From positions 868,001 to 932,000 of the forward strand of contig JAACJM010000004.1 in assembly GCA_013368315.1 (NCBI GenBank): a DNA stretch of 64,000 bases. The letters are read 5' to 3'. This DNA comes from Tetrapyrgos nigripes (Eukaryota > Basidiomycota > Agaricomycetes > Agaricales > Campanellaceae). The notes beneath the pieces were generated by a model that was not told the DNA's origin, searched no databases, and was given only the letters and a program-made list of their open reading frames with translations. Shown here piece after piece: positions 36,838 to 47,521 of the stretch. How positions within the stretch are numbered: position 1 is the first letter of the stretch; each line of letters begins with the position of its first letter. The position numbers and the translations under genes are program-made.

Positions 36838-37856
36838 TTAATCCACACTGAGGAAGTTCTGCGCAAACCTGGGTTCGGCACTGTACTGAAAGGACGGCGA
36901 AGAAGAGGGGAGACGTGTTTCAGGCGGCGAGTTGAGTCGCTGGAAAGAATGGGAAGGGTTGACAAATAGGAATTCTACTGCCTGCGCAGAACGTTTAGTT
37001 TGATGTACCTTACGACGAAGGAAAAAAAAGCCGCCGATAGCCAACAACATCACAATACTGACGATGCCGCTAGTGATCGCAACTGCATTGTTACGATGCG
37101 AAGAGGAAGGTAAGGAAGGCGTATTGGTTGATGCACTGTCCACATTCTGAAGGGTTGGGTTCGAAGCAACATCTGGAACGTTCGAATGGGGAGAAGAGGG
37201 TACTGCTGCATTCGGAGACGAATCCTTGCCAGTGGAGGAGGCGCTCGGTGCAGGATTCGAAGAGGAATCCTTTGCGGGGGAAGATGTAGAATCAGGTCCG
37301 CTTGACGCGGGGACTGAAGAAGACGAAGACCCAACTCCTGTAGAAATGCTGTTTGACGCAGATGATCCTGAAGAAGCCGTACTATCCGTCGATGCTGGAG
37401 AAGTGCCTGTATCCCCTACTGGTGACGCTTGCTTGGCGCCATCCGATGGCGATGTTACGCTTCCCGCTGCATTACTTCCTGCGTCGCCTGTAGGTTGCGG
37501 ACTACTCGCACTCGTCGACGGGGTAGGCTCTGGCTGCTGAGCACTATGTGGCTGACTACTGTCTGTTGATGTCTGCTGGGGAGCGGCTGAACTTTGGGAA
37601 GAGCTGCCAGAAGCTGCATGAGGCGTGCCGTCAGACCCGCCTCCTGCGTCGGATTTGGGATTTGATGTCGAACCGTCATCCTTCTGTGTTACAGTGCCAT
37701 CATCTGCTCTAGAAATCAAACCGCTTCTTTCGAGGTCCTTCCTAGCATAGGCTGCATGGACATTCTTCCTTCCAAAATTCTTTCAGAAGAAAATCAATCG
37801 GTCAATCACGATGAACGAGACAGAGTACGCACCAGTTTCGGCCCAAATAGAGGCAT
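36838..37856 (-). CDS. Ser-rich single-pass membrane protein, tandem paralogue A
   Basis: Two exons (37856-37833 and 37779-36838, intron 53 nt) give 321 residues starting MPLFGPKL. The ectodomain-like region is almost entirely Ser, Gly, Pro, Ala, Thr and Asp, which fits heavy O-glycosylation. One membrane helix follows at about residues 236-256 (ITSGIVSIVMLLAIGGFFFL), then RRK. The short tail contains VEFLFVNPSHSFQRLNSP. No signal peptide is evident. The tail motif, exon structure and a shared stretch just upstream of the ATG (gtgctggtcacat) show that it is a tandem duplicate of the next gene at 38179-39293. Similar Ser-rich proteins with one helix (SKG6-like) are frequent in mushrooms. The function is unknown. 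Confidence 0.75.
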
Positions 37857-37882
37857 GACTTGATGTGACCAGCACAACTCTC

Positions 37883-37916
37883 AAAGAGGGTAAAAGAGGG
37901 TTAAAGAGGGTTAAAG
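37883..37916. repeat. Decamer tandem repeat upstream of paralogue A
   Basis: Three tandem copies of aaagagggtt (the first ending in a) lie about 30-60 bases upstream of the start codon at 37856. They may be promoter elements. Confidence 0.5.
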
Positions 37917-38178
37917 AAATGCTTGGGTTTACGAGATACAGAAACTGTATATTGCTTCATTTACGGTGACCGATCAGGATACTTGCGACGCTGATCATTC
38001 TCGCTGGGTGTTTCATTACAGGTATTTATCGACGATTATCCATTGGGCGATGAAGATTCCGGTTCCGGAGCATGTCCGGTAGTGTGATCACTACTTCAGG
38101 TATATAGTTTATTGCCAGCTTTAGGTACACAACATCATCAGTCCAATAACCAATAAATCAATAAAGATGGTTCAAAAC
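37917..38178. other. Spacer between the two membrane-protein paralogues
   Basis: I see no gene. Together with the decamer repeat this 322-bp spacer should hold the promoter of paralogue A and the 3' end of paralogue B. Confidence 0.5.
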
Positions 38179-39293
38179 CTAGCGCGCAGAAAATTTCTCG
38201 GGAAAAGGGTACTGGAATCGTCCAGGGGTAAACGGTGGAGGATCGTCACGATGCGATGGCAAACTAGCGACACTCTCCAGGTACGATGGAGCGGGCGAGT
38301 TAATTCTCTGGAAAGGAGGTGCAGGATGGACGTAGAGGAATTCTGCCGAAGGTGCAGTTCGATTTCTTCGTCGCCGAAGTAAAAAGATGACGATGAAAGT
38401 GACGAGAGTCACTAAAATCAAACCTCCAACAACACCGCCAGCTATTCCACCTACGTTGACGTGTGCAGAGGAGGGCAAGGTATTGGTGTTGGGAGTCGAT
38501 TGCGTAGTATCTGTGGGATATGTAGTCATATCATCGGAGGTAGAAGGTGCAGAAGAGCCTGGAGACTCTGGAGTTGAACCTGCAGCGGTAGCTCCCACGC
38601 CCGAACTGTCTTCGGAAGACGCAGGACCTGAACTACTTGCTGAGGATGCTGTAGAACTTGCTTCCTCTGTTTGACTGGGGGGTTCTGTACTACTGGATGA
38701 TGAAAAGTCTGTACTACCGGAAGTTTCATCGTTGTCTGAGCCATTGGCTTCTCCTGAGGGTGTTGGTGACGAGGTAGCCCCTGATTGCTGACCTGTACTG
38801 GAGGATTCCGTATTACTGGATGATGAAGAGTCTGTACTACCGGAAGTTTTCATCGTTGTCTGAGCCATTGGCTTCTCCCGAGGGTGTTGGTGACGAGGTA
38901 GCCCCTGACTGCTGATCTGTACTGGAGGAATCCGTATTATTAGATGATGAAGAGCCTGTACCACCGGAAAGATCGCCGGCTCCATTGTTCCCTGGGGAAT
39001 CTTCTGAGCCTGGGGCACTGCCAGCGTCGTTCGGTATGGGGGCAGTTTGGTCAGCTCCGCCAGCAGCATTCTCTCCGTCATGGTCCCCTCCTTGATCTTT
39101 CTCCCCTTTGCCATCTTTATGATTCCCATGATTACCGTTCCCATTGTCGTTATCATCATCTCCTTCACCGTCCCTACTATATATTACCTTGCAGAGTTGA
39201 ATTCTTGTAAACCATACGGACGCGTCAAACTAAGATGACACTCACTGAACCATTGGAAAGACTGTAGCGACGCGCAGGTCCAAGTGGAGGCAT
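38179..39293 (-). CDS. Ser-rich single-pass membrane protein, tandem paralogue B, with a frameshift
   Basis: Exon 1 is 39293-39246 (MPPLGPARRYSLSNGS) and exon 2 starts at 39187 (VIYSRDGEGDDDN). The frame is open through a Gly/Asn/Asp/Ser-rich region and then stops at 38837-38839. A second frame, offset by one base, continues through the membrane helix (GGIAGGVVGGLILVTLVTFI), RRRRNR and the tail SAEFLYVHPAPPFQRINSP to the stop at 38179. The break coincides with a T4 run at 38847-38850. The neighbouring copy of an internal 123-nt repeat has T3 at the same place (38724-38726), and there the frame is intact. Exon 2 is therefore one base too long (1009 nt). It could be a sequencing error, a polymorphic slippage site or a real null allele. 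The tail motif is shared with paralogue A. Confidence 0.7.
38717..38963 (-). repeat. Internal 123-nt coding repeat, two copies
   Basis: Two nearly identical copies begin at 38717 and 38840, encoding 41-residue Ser/Gly/Thr-rich units. The second copy carries one extra T (124 nt). Confidence 0.8.
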
Positions 39294-39542
39294 CAGCTCA
39301 ATGTGACCAGCACAAGCTAAAAGACACTGGCAGCAACTAGAAGGTTGATGGGCCAAGAAAAAAGGCACGGGAAATAGCAGAGAGACTACATATATACGGC
39401 AGGGGCTTCACTGCATTGTGGACTTTGTGGCCACTGACAACGGTATGGCGGTCAATTGCAATTGCAATCAGCTAGCATTGCAACTCATCAAGTACTCACG
39501 TGGGCGTAAGATGTGATATCATCCCATGGTCGCGTCTTGGTA

Positions 39543-40713
39543 ATGATTATGCAGGCCATTAGACGGTGCTTCTCGTCCAGCACCATAGCAAGAATGAAGG
39601 TCGTTCCAGTCCCCGTGCGCTCAGACAACTATGCATATCTCATCATAGAAGAAGCTTCCAATAAAGCAACCGCAGTTGACCCTTGGGATGTGTCCGCTGT
39701 CTCTGCTGCTGCGAAGAAGCACGGTAAGTATATATTCCTGTACCCGAAATGTCGCTGCTCAATCACCACAGGTGTCCAGATCATTGCCAGCCTCACTACA
39801 CATCATCACCAAGACCATAGGTCATTCCTTTCTGTCCTTCCAGTCTTCGAGATGTACTGACAGTTGTCGTGTTAACCTTACCAGTGGCGGCAACAAGGCT
39901 AGTACTTTGCGATATCCATCATGATGCGATTACTTTACTGATAGGAGGGTTTGCACAGGAGTTTGTATGTGACCTTGCAATCTCTATGAACTCAACTTCG
40001 CAATAACCACTCGTGTGACAGGCATCAACCTATCCAGATGCCGCCATCTACGGAGGTAGCAACCAGAGCCCAGCTTTGACCAAGATTGTAACCGACAAGG
40101 AAGAATTCACACTAGGAGATAATATCGCTGTCAAGTTGGTCAAGTCTTCACCTTTGTCTGCGTTCATGTGAAACCTTTCTTTGGACAGATGTCTGGCGAC
40201 CCCTTGTCATACCCAGGATTCAATCTGCTATCACGTTACTGACAAGACCAAGCAGAACGATGCCGGAGGTGTCTTCACAGGTGACACCCTTTTCATCGGA
40301 GGGTGTGGCCGTTTCTTTGAAGGCACAGCCGAGGAAATGGATGCTGCCCTCACTTATCTAGGCACACTTCCTGACAAGACTGTTGTCTACAATGGTCACG
40401 AATACACGAAGGGCAACGTAGCATTCGCAAAGTCCGTCGAGTCCGATAATAAAGCCATTGCCAAATTGGAGAATTTGGCCAAGACGAACGAAATTACCAC
40501 TGGGTTGACGACAATTGGAGAGGAGAAAGAATGGAATGTGTTCATGCGTTTGGAAGACAGCGCTGTTCGGTTAGTACAATCTTTGTGTTCTTGTGTCAAT
40601 TTTCAACAACCGTCCTTTCCAGCAAAGGCGCTGGCGTCGCTGTCGATGCACCCAAGAACAAAGTTATGGACGCACTGCGCGAGGCAAAGAACAATTTCCG
40701 AGGAAATCTGTGA
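39543..40713 (+). CDS. GLO2: Glyoxalase II (hydroxyacylglutathione hydrolase)
   Basis: The model has seven exons (39543-39723, 39772-39820, 39885-39897, 39959-39964, 40022-40134, 40189-40569, 40623-40713) and 277 residues. The metallo-beta-lactamase fold shows the metal ligands THHHQDHSGGN, ATPCHTQDSICYHV, then FTGDTLFIGGCGRFFEGT, and NGHEYTKGNVAFAKSVE. The enzyme hydrolyses S-lactoylglutathione to lactate and glutathione in methylglyoxal detoxification. The N-terminus MIMQAIRRCFSSSTIAR looks like a mitochondrial presequence, and an internal ATG at 39594 (MKVVPVPVRSDNYAYLI) begins the conserved domain, so two forms are possible. Between GGNK and ASTYP the family pattern needs about two more residues; the best fit is a 6-nt exon (Glu-Phe) flanked by a GC-AG and a GT-AG intron. 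That part is tentative. Confidence 0.9.
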
Positions 40714-41029
40714 TCACCTCGCTCCTCTCCAAGACTGTTCCTCTTGTGAGATGGTGTATCAAGATAGCTCAATCATCTGTAATAGTAGTTTTCAGAAATT
40801 ATCAACATTTTTTCGTAAACTAACGAGAAGAGACAATACGTGAAAGACATTCATACGATACCCATAGCCAATCCGTAGATTCGAAGGATAAATATTGCAC
40901 AAAGAAAAGAGTCACATCAAGGCATGTTAGTGAGTAATCCGCCGTTATACAATCCCGTACTTTCTCGGCTGAAAATCTCCGTCGTGTAGGTGTACGCAGA
41001 CGACTAGTACATAATACATCTTGGCAAAT
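40714..41029. other. Convergent 3' flanks of GLO2 and SFT2
   Basis: I see no gene in these 316 bases; both neighbouring genes end here. Confidence 0.6.
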
Positions 41030-41867
41030 CTAGCCCAGACCGACAAATTTGAGGATTGCGGTGCGGGCGTAGGGAATGTATGACAGCGAGTACCAAGTGT
41101 ACGCAAAATACTGGATAATAACGAATACTAGAAAAGATTCATTGTTCAGAACCAGTGCATGGTAGAAATAGAAAATACGCACTCAAACACAGGAGCTGTG
41201 ACATAGTATGCAGGTCAAATCATGTAAAATATCCATCCGTAGATTGAAGACGCACCTCGTTGTGTAAGACAAACGCGGCCACGAAAATGAGGGCAATAGA
41301 CGCCAGAAAGACGACGGTGGCTATCACACGTACAGGCTTGAACATCTGGAAGAAATGGTTTAGAGTGGATTCTCAATCTGAATCCAGGTATTGAACACTA
41401 ACAAGCTTCAATTGGTTCCCAAACTAAAGAGAGAAAGATCTTAGCGTCAGCAAACTGGACAGAAGATGGGACGACTTACACCGATGAGAAAACCTGTGCC
41501 AACGAGCGCTGTGATGGTACCGAGTGCGTAGAGGACTGGGGACAGAGAGGAAGAGAGAATTGGTCGATGAAGGTGCCTTGTACAGCAGTCGTGCACACGT
41601 ACCCGCGAAGAGAGCTAGTCCTCCACCAATAAGTAATACAATCGTTCCGAGCAAACTCAAAACAAAACCGAGGATGAGACTATAACGACGTGAGCACGAC
41701 AAAAACATGCAAGAAGAGAAACAACGGACTCACCATCCTACGAAACCATACAACCTAGTCGTCCTTGAAAGCCCGAGAAACTTGAAAGCAGAATCGCCCT
41801 CGAAATACTGCGTCTCTGGTATCCCAACCCCTGCAGATTCGAGGTTGAACCAGCCTTTATTCGCCAT
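41030..41867 (-). CDS. SFT2: Vesicle transport protein Sft2
   Basis: Seven exons (41867-41734, 41679-41603, 41535-41480, 41423-41403, 41345-41256, 41195-41183, 41127-41030) join in phase to 162 residues. A soluble N-terminus (MANKGWFNLES) leads to LGLSRTTRLYGFVG and four membrane segments, including ILGFVLSLLGTIVLLIGGGL, VLYALGTITALVGTGFLIG and RVIATVVFLASIALIFVAAF. The conserved end QYFAYTWYSLSYIPYARTA matches Sft2/SFT2D. These Golgi proteins assist fusion of endosome-derived vesicles with the late Golgi, redundantly with Got1. Two exons are tiny (21 and 13 nt). Confidence 0.93.
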
Positions 41868-42069
41868 GTTAGGTTATTGACTTGAGACAAGATAAGGTGT
41901 TTGGACTGTGCTGTGCCAGCAGCTGGGATGAGGTGAAGATGAGCTGAGGGTAAAGGCGGTTCACAGGAAACTACAACAAATTCGCACTGTCTTGGCCAAA
42001 ACCTTGACAAATCTTTGCTCACGTAAAATATTCATACAACATGTAAATGTTATTCTACAAGTTTTCTTT

Positions 42070-43994
42070 CTATTCGCTTTCAGATTCATCCTTCCCCTCT
42101 TCCTCCTCTTGATCATCATCCTCGTCGTCCTCATCCTCGTCGTCCTCGTCTTCATCGTCCTCATCGTCAAGAGCCGTCCAATCAGAGACATCTAGTTTTT
42201 CGTTTTTGACGGTTTCTATGCAGATTGTATTTGTCAGTACATAAATGAGCCTGAAGCGTTGAAGGAACTTACCTCCCGCATCTACTTCATATCCAGCTTG
42301 GGTTACACAACGGGATACTTCTGCTTTCGCACCAATCTTTGTTCCTCTGCCCAATATGCAACCGTCAAGCTTGGCGCTGTCGACAAGTGAATAACCAAGA
42401 AAATATGCACCAAGAAATGACTCATCCTCACCCATCCTCGACAACACAGTGGTCCAAAAGAACACTACCAACAATCTTGGTCATTTTTCCAATTACACAG
42501 TGTTTCCCTATAACAGATTTTTTGATGGTTGCCCGTTCTGCTACTTGCGTCGAGTCGCCAACAATGGTATCAGAAGATATTTGCGCTTTCTGGTCAATAA
42601 GAGATCGACTTTTAGGGTCAACTGGAAGGGAGTAGGTTGTTTGTGATAAGACCTGACGGTTGCGCTTGTCAGCATAGAGAAAGATGAAATCATCCAACAA
42701 CATACGCGTCTGTTCATATCCAAAAGAGAGTGGACTGTGTTTACACGAGTTGCAAAGCCATCTGCAGCTTGGTGTAACACGACGCCTATTCGTAAACTAG
42801 CCGGCTCAATGCCAGAGTCAGCTTCAGTTGGAGAAGGCGGCTCCGAAGGTTCTGCGGCACTTGGCTGGAGTTGTGGCTTTTCATGGAGTTTATTCTGTAA
42901 CGTAGAGTGATTCAAAGCCACACTCAGGGTTCCATCGTCATTTGGAGGGATGAGCACTACGAATATGCGTGTTGAGCAGTCAACCATAGCGAGAATAGGA
43001 AGAAGAGACTAACTGCGCCCGTATCTCTCTCTTTTGACACGTTGATACTGTATTTTGCACAACCAAGGGAAGAACTCTTCGCGAAATGAGTCAAAATGTC
43101 TCTTTTCTTTCACAAGGTCTAAGACAGATCTCCGGCAAACGTAGACATGCGAGTCTTGGTACTTGCGTGAAAGCTTTGTTCGCGGATATCTAATTGTTAT
43201 ATCAATAAAACGGAATACAGACGGTGTACAACAGTCATACTTCGATAGCAAAGACATTCTTAGTTCCAGTTCTTCCGAGTTGCGATCAGAGTCGTCTGCA
43301 CTGTCTATGTACAGCAAAGTTCCTGTGTTCTCTTCCCATACAATGGGGGTTGGTGGTGGTAGCGAGCCCCAGTCCTCTATTATCGCGTTCTTGTCTGGTA
43401 GAGTTGCCTCGAACCAGCAAGCCGTTGCAATGGATCCATCTGTGCCGCTTTCAGTCCTGAACTTGTCCAAAATAGTGTGTAGGGAGAGTGAAGGAGGTGG
43501 GATGAAGTCACAGGAAAGAAGGACAAAGTCTTCGGATATTCGACTAGAAAAATGTCGTAGAATAGTGCACGTCCCTGTGCTGCCGTCCGGAGATTCATCG
43601 TAAGTCTGGACATCCACTCGAAAAGAAGTGGGAAGATCGGAATGAACATGATGCGATATTGCAGCACGATGTATAGCAGGACATATGAGAAGGACATCTG
43701 AGAGAATCCGTCAAGAGGAAACTCTTCGCTATAAAAATTAGAGCGCACTTTTTATACCGGACTGGTCTATCCAAGAGAGAACATAGTCGATCATAGGTTT
43801 ATTTCCAACTGGGACCAAGGCTTTTGGACATGGCTCTGCACCGTGATTGCTGGTAAGTGGTACAAGCCTGGGACAGATTCAGAAAGGGATCATTGAGTAG
43901 ACAACAATGAGATTCACTCATTTCCAAAGCCTGCGAGGACTACAGCCAGGAATTCGCGAGCAACAGGTTCAGAGGTCGCGACGCCTAAATCCAT
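42070..43994 (-). CDS. GCD1: Translation initiation factor eIF2B subunit gamma
   Basis: Eight exons (43994-43918, 43867-43758, 43697-43241, 43189-43014, 42956-42706, 42652-42432, 42376-42273, 42215-42070) give 513 residues. The N-terminal nucleotidyltransferase-like domain reads EFLAVVLAGFGNELVPLTSN, then PKALVPVGNKPMIDYVLSWI, and EDFVLLSCDFIPPP. The C-terminal left-handed beta helix has hexapeptide repeats (SSDTIVGDSTQVAERATIKK, VIGKHCVIGKMTKIVGSVLL, LDGCILGRGTKIGAKAEV). The protein ends in an acidic tail of Asp/Glu repeats. eIF2B exchanges GDP on eIF2 and is the target of the integrated stress response (Gcn4 pathway). Its start codon is 70 bp from that of SYF1 on the other strand. Confidence 0.93.
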
Positions 43995-44064
43995 AGTGGA
44001 AAGAGTCGAGTTTGTCACGTGGGAATTTGGGGACTTTCTTGACTTCTGGTCAACGTCGTCCACG

Positions 44065-47000
44065 ATGCCCTCCGTCGCCCAAAAATCACCCTCTGTCGAC
44101 GAGCTCAAGGCCCATTTTCCACTGACAATCCCCATCCCAAGTCCTTTGACACATCCCGAGTTACTCAGACCACAAGACTTGCACCGCGAGGAAGACCTGC
44201 TCCGGAATCCACAATCTTTTCGCGCTTGGTGGACAGCTATACATTCAGCAAGAGAGGAATACAATGCACAGAGCAAACTGGAGGGTCCTTCAGAACTGCC
44301 TGAAGAAATTGCGACTCTTTTAGGCCCGCTTGCGACACCCTTTGGCCGCTTATCCCTCCAACGTCTTACCCATCTTTACGAGGCAGCCCTCGTTCAATTT
44401 CCAAACTCCTTCAAGCTGTGGAAGTCCTATTTGACCTTGCGAATGTCATTTGTTCTAGGTAAACTAGTGGTGAAAAAGAGGGCGGGGGGGAAGAAGAAAT
44501 TCCCTGAAATGAAGGACGCGTTAGAAGAAGAAATGGAGGATCTCGAGCAATGGGAAGGCGGTCTTAATGGTTTCATAGGTTGGGATGAATGGAAATCCCT
44601 TGTTGCAACTTTTGAACGCGCCCTGATGTGGCTGCCCAAGGTACGTGTCGTGCAGCTCAAGTAATGCCAGTTCCACTAACAGTAAAACTGTAGCTGCCAC
44701 GACTATGGCTGATGTATCTGTCCATTTTCTTTCATCCGGAATGCCCTCCTGTCATATCTCACACTCATGCTCGACGTACTTTCGACCGAGCTTTGCGAAC
44801 TCTTCCACCTTCCCTCCATTCTCGCATTTGGGTCCGTTATCTTCTGTGGTCGGAAACGAGATGTATTGCCACTACAGACGTCGTCTACCGTCGTTACATC
44901 ACTGTGGACCCCAGTGTTACCGAACGCTTCACTGCCAGATTGTTAAGTCCTACAACCGGAGATCCGCGTCCTCTGGAGGCTGCAAAATTACTTCTGTCTC
45001 TGGCAAGGAAGGCTTCACGCGGAGAATATGTCAGTCCTGAAGGGAAGAGCCCATACCAACTGCTAGGTGATTGGATAGACGTGGTCGAAAAGTTTTCGGA
45101 TGATGTTGGGCTGGATGTGGACGACACAATAGAGTCCAACAAAGCTGTCGCTGAAGAAGAAGCTAGGCAGACGGAAGGATCTGGAATGCCAGTGGAGCCC
45201 GCTTCAGTGGAGGGCAAACTCATACGAATGGCAGGCCCTGCCGTACCAGTATCGGCTGACGGCAAAGCCTTACCACCCTACGATGAAGACGAGGATCCGT
45301 GTAGTAATCGGAAACTCAACATCGAGCATATCATTGCTAAAGATGGGTTTGCGGTTTACAAGGACCAAGCTGGAAGGTTGTGGACAGGTCTAGCGACGTA
45401 TTGGATCAAACGCGGAGAGTTTGACCGAGCGAAGGAGACTTTTGAAAAGGGTCTGGCGACTGTGTTGGCTATACGCGACTTTACGCAGATTTTCGATGCC
45501 TATGCCGAGTTCTGTGAGTCACTTATCAGCGCAATGATGGAGGGATTAGAGGGTGAAGAAGACGAGGAGGATGCAGCCGAGACGGAGAAAGAGTTGGACG
45601 TTCGGATGAAGGAATTTGAGGAATTGATGGATAGGCGACCATTCCTCGTCAACGATGCCCTCATCAGGCGCAACCCGAATGACGTTCAAGAGTGGGAAAA
45701 ACGTGTGGCGCTCTGGGGTGAAGATGATGAAAAAGTATGTCTTATTCAGGTGGTTTCGGGTGCTGCCCTGCTCAATCTGTTGGAACGCAGGTCGTAGCGA
45801 CATATACTCAAGCCCTTGAAACTATCAACTCACGGAAAGCGACCGCCAATTTACACAGACTTTACGTCAATTTTGCCAAGTTCTATGAAGAGGGAGGCAC
45901 GACAGGTCAAGCCGAGCCAGATCTTGACAGTGCTCGCAAGATTTTGGAGAAAGGTACTAAAGTCAACTTCAAGGCTGTCGAAGACCTCGCCGAAATCTGG
46001 TGTGAATGGGCAGAGTTGGAACTTCGTCATGAGTGCGTGGTTTTAACTTGGTATTTGATTGAGAGCGCTCACCTTTCAACAGCAATTACGACGAAGCTAT
46101 TCGGGTAATGCAGCGCGCTGCAGCTATTCCCAAGGATACGAAGATCAATTATCATGACCATGTTCGTCCCTAATACACCTTACCCCTGCCTAATTCGCTG
46201 ACTGCTTTATCAGACACTTTCCGCACAGACGCGATTATTCAAGTCACTGAAACTGTGGTCCTTCTATGTCGATTTGGAGGAATCCATCGGGACTGTTGAC
46301 ACTACAAAAATGGTGTATGACAAAATACTGGAGCTGCGGATAGCCAATGCTCAGATCATCGTGAATTACGCGCAGTTTCTGGAAGAAAACAAATACTTTG
46401 AGGAAAGCTTCAAGGTATGATCATCTTTTTTCTCCTCATAGTTTTCGTTGACCCACTCATTCACAGGTTTACGAACGTGGAGTTGAAGTCTTCACGTTCC
46501 CTATCTCGTATGAGATCTGGAATATTTACCTGTCCAAGTTTGTGAAAAGATATGTGAGTAGGACGACAGCATCATACCCAATTAATGACGAAAGTGAACG
46601 TGTTCTAGGGCGGCAGCAAGATTGAAAGAGCTCGCGACCTCTTTGAGCAGGCATTGGAAAAATGCCCTCCAAAATTCTGCAAGTCGTTGTTCCTCATGTA
46701 CGCAAAGTTGGAGGAGGATTATGGCTTAGCGAAACGAGCCATGTCAATATATGATCGTGCGACGCAAGTGGTTCAGGACGAAGACAAGTTCGAGGTGCGT
46801 GCTGTCCTTTCTTTCTTCAAGTTCTGAATGCCTGAAGCTTTTACAGATGTTCACTATCTATATTGCTAAAGCCACCGAAAACTTTGGTTTGCCTCATACT
46901 CGTCCTATATATGAACGTGCTTTGGAAGGTAAGTTCTGCAGAGTTATCTTCTTTGGACACAGTTACTGACATCGATTCCTTAGTTCTACCTGATCGCCAA

Positions 47001-47456
47001 ACCGCCGAGATGTGTCTCCGATTCGCTGCACTGGAGCGGAAACTGGGAGAAATTGACAGGGCTCGTGCTATCTACGCCCACGCGTCTCAATTCTGCGATC
47101 CTCGTGTCAACCCCAAATTCTGGACGGAATGGAACAGTTTCGAAATCGAGACTGGTTCAGAGGACACTTTCAGGGAGATGCTGCGTATCAAAAGGAGTAT
47201 ACAAGCACAATTCAACACCGAGGCTAGCTACCTTGCTGCTCAGACAATTGCTGCCAGATCAGGGACAAGGCAAAGTGATTCGCCTGAAGGTGCTACAGAC
47301 GCGATGGCTTTGGCGGAGAAAGAGTCTGGAAAAGGGACAGGGTTTGTGGCTGCCAAACAAACGGCACTCCATCCTCCTGCAGAAAAAACCAACTCGACAC
47401 AGGCTCCTGTCGGTAATGCAGACGAGATACATATATCGGACGATGAAGATATGTAG
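44065..47456 (+). CDS. SYF1: Pre-mRNA-splicing factor Syf1
   Basis: Nine exons (44065-44640, 44694-45734, 45791-46032, 46083-46161, 46214-46414, 46467-46553, 46609-46794, 46847-46928, 46984-47456) give 988 residues. HAT/TPR-type repeats run through the protein: [94 protein letters not shown] and [20 protein letters not shown]. The C-terminus [20 protein letters not shown], then [19 protein letters not shown], is diagnostic for Syf1/XAB2. Syf1 is a scaffold of the Prp19-associated (NTC) complex in the active spliceosome. An acidic patch ([15 protein letters not shown]) interrupts the repeats. The last residues (ISDDEDM) form an acidic, CK2-like tail. Confidence 0.95.
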
Positions 47457-47521
47457 TTTGTTTCTGTATTGTATATTTGCTTTCGAAATCTATATGTATT
47501 GTGCTGCAACTACATTTTTCC

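Noticed and set aside
37883..37916. Interstitial telomere tract
   Set aside because: The aaagagggtt period is 10 bases and not TTAGGG; only the ggtta core resembles it.
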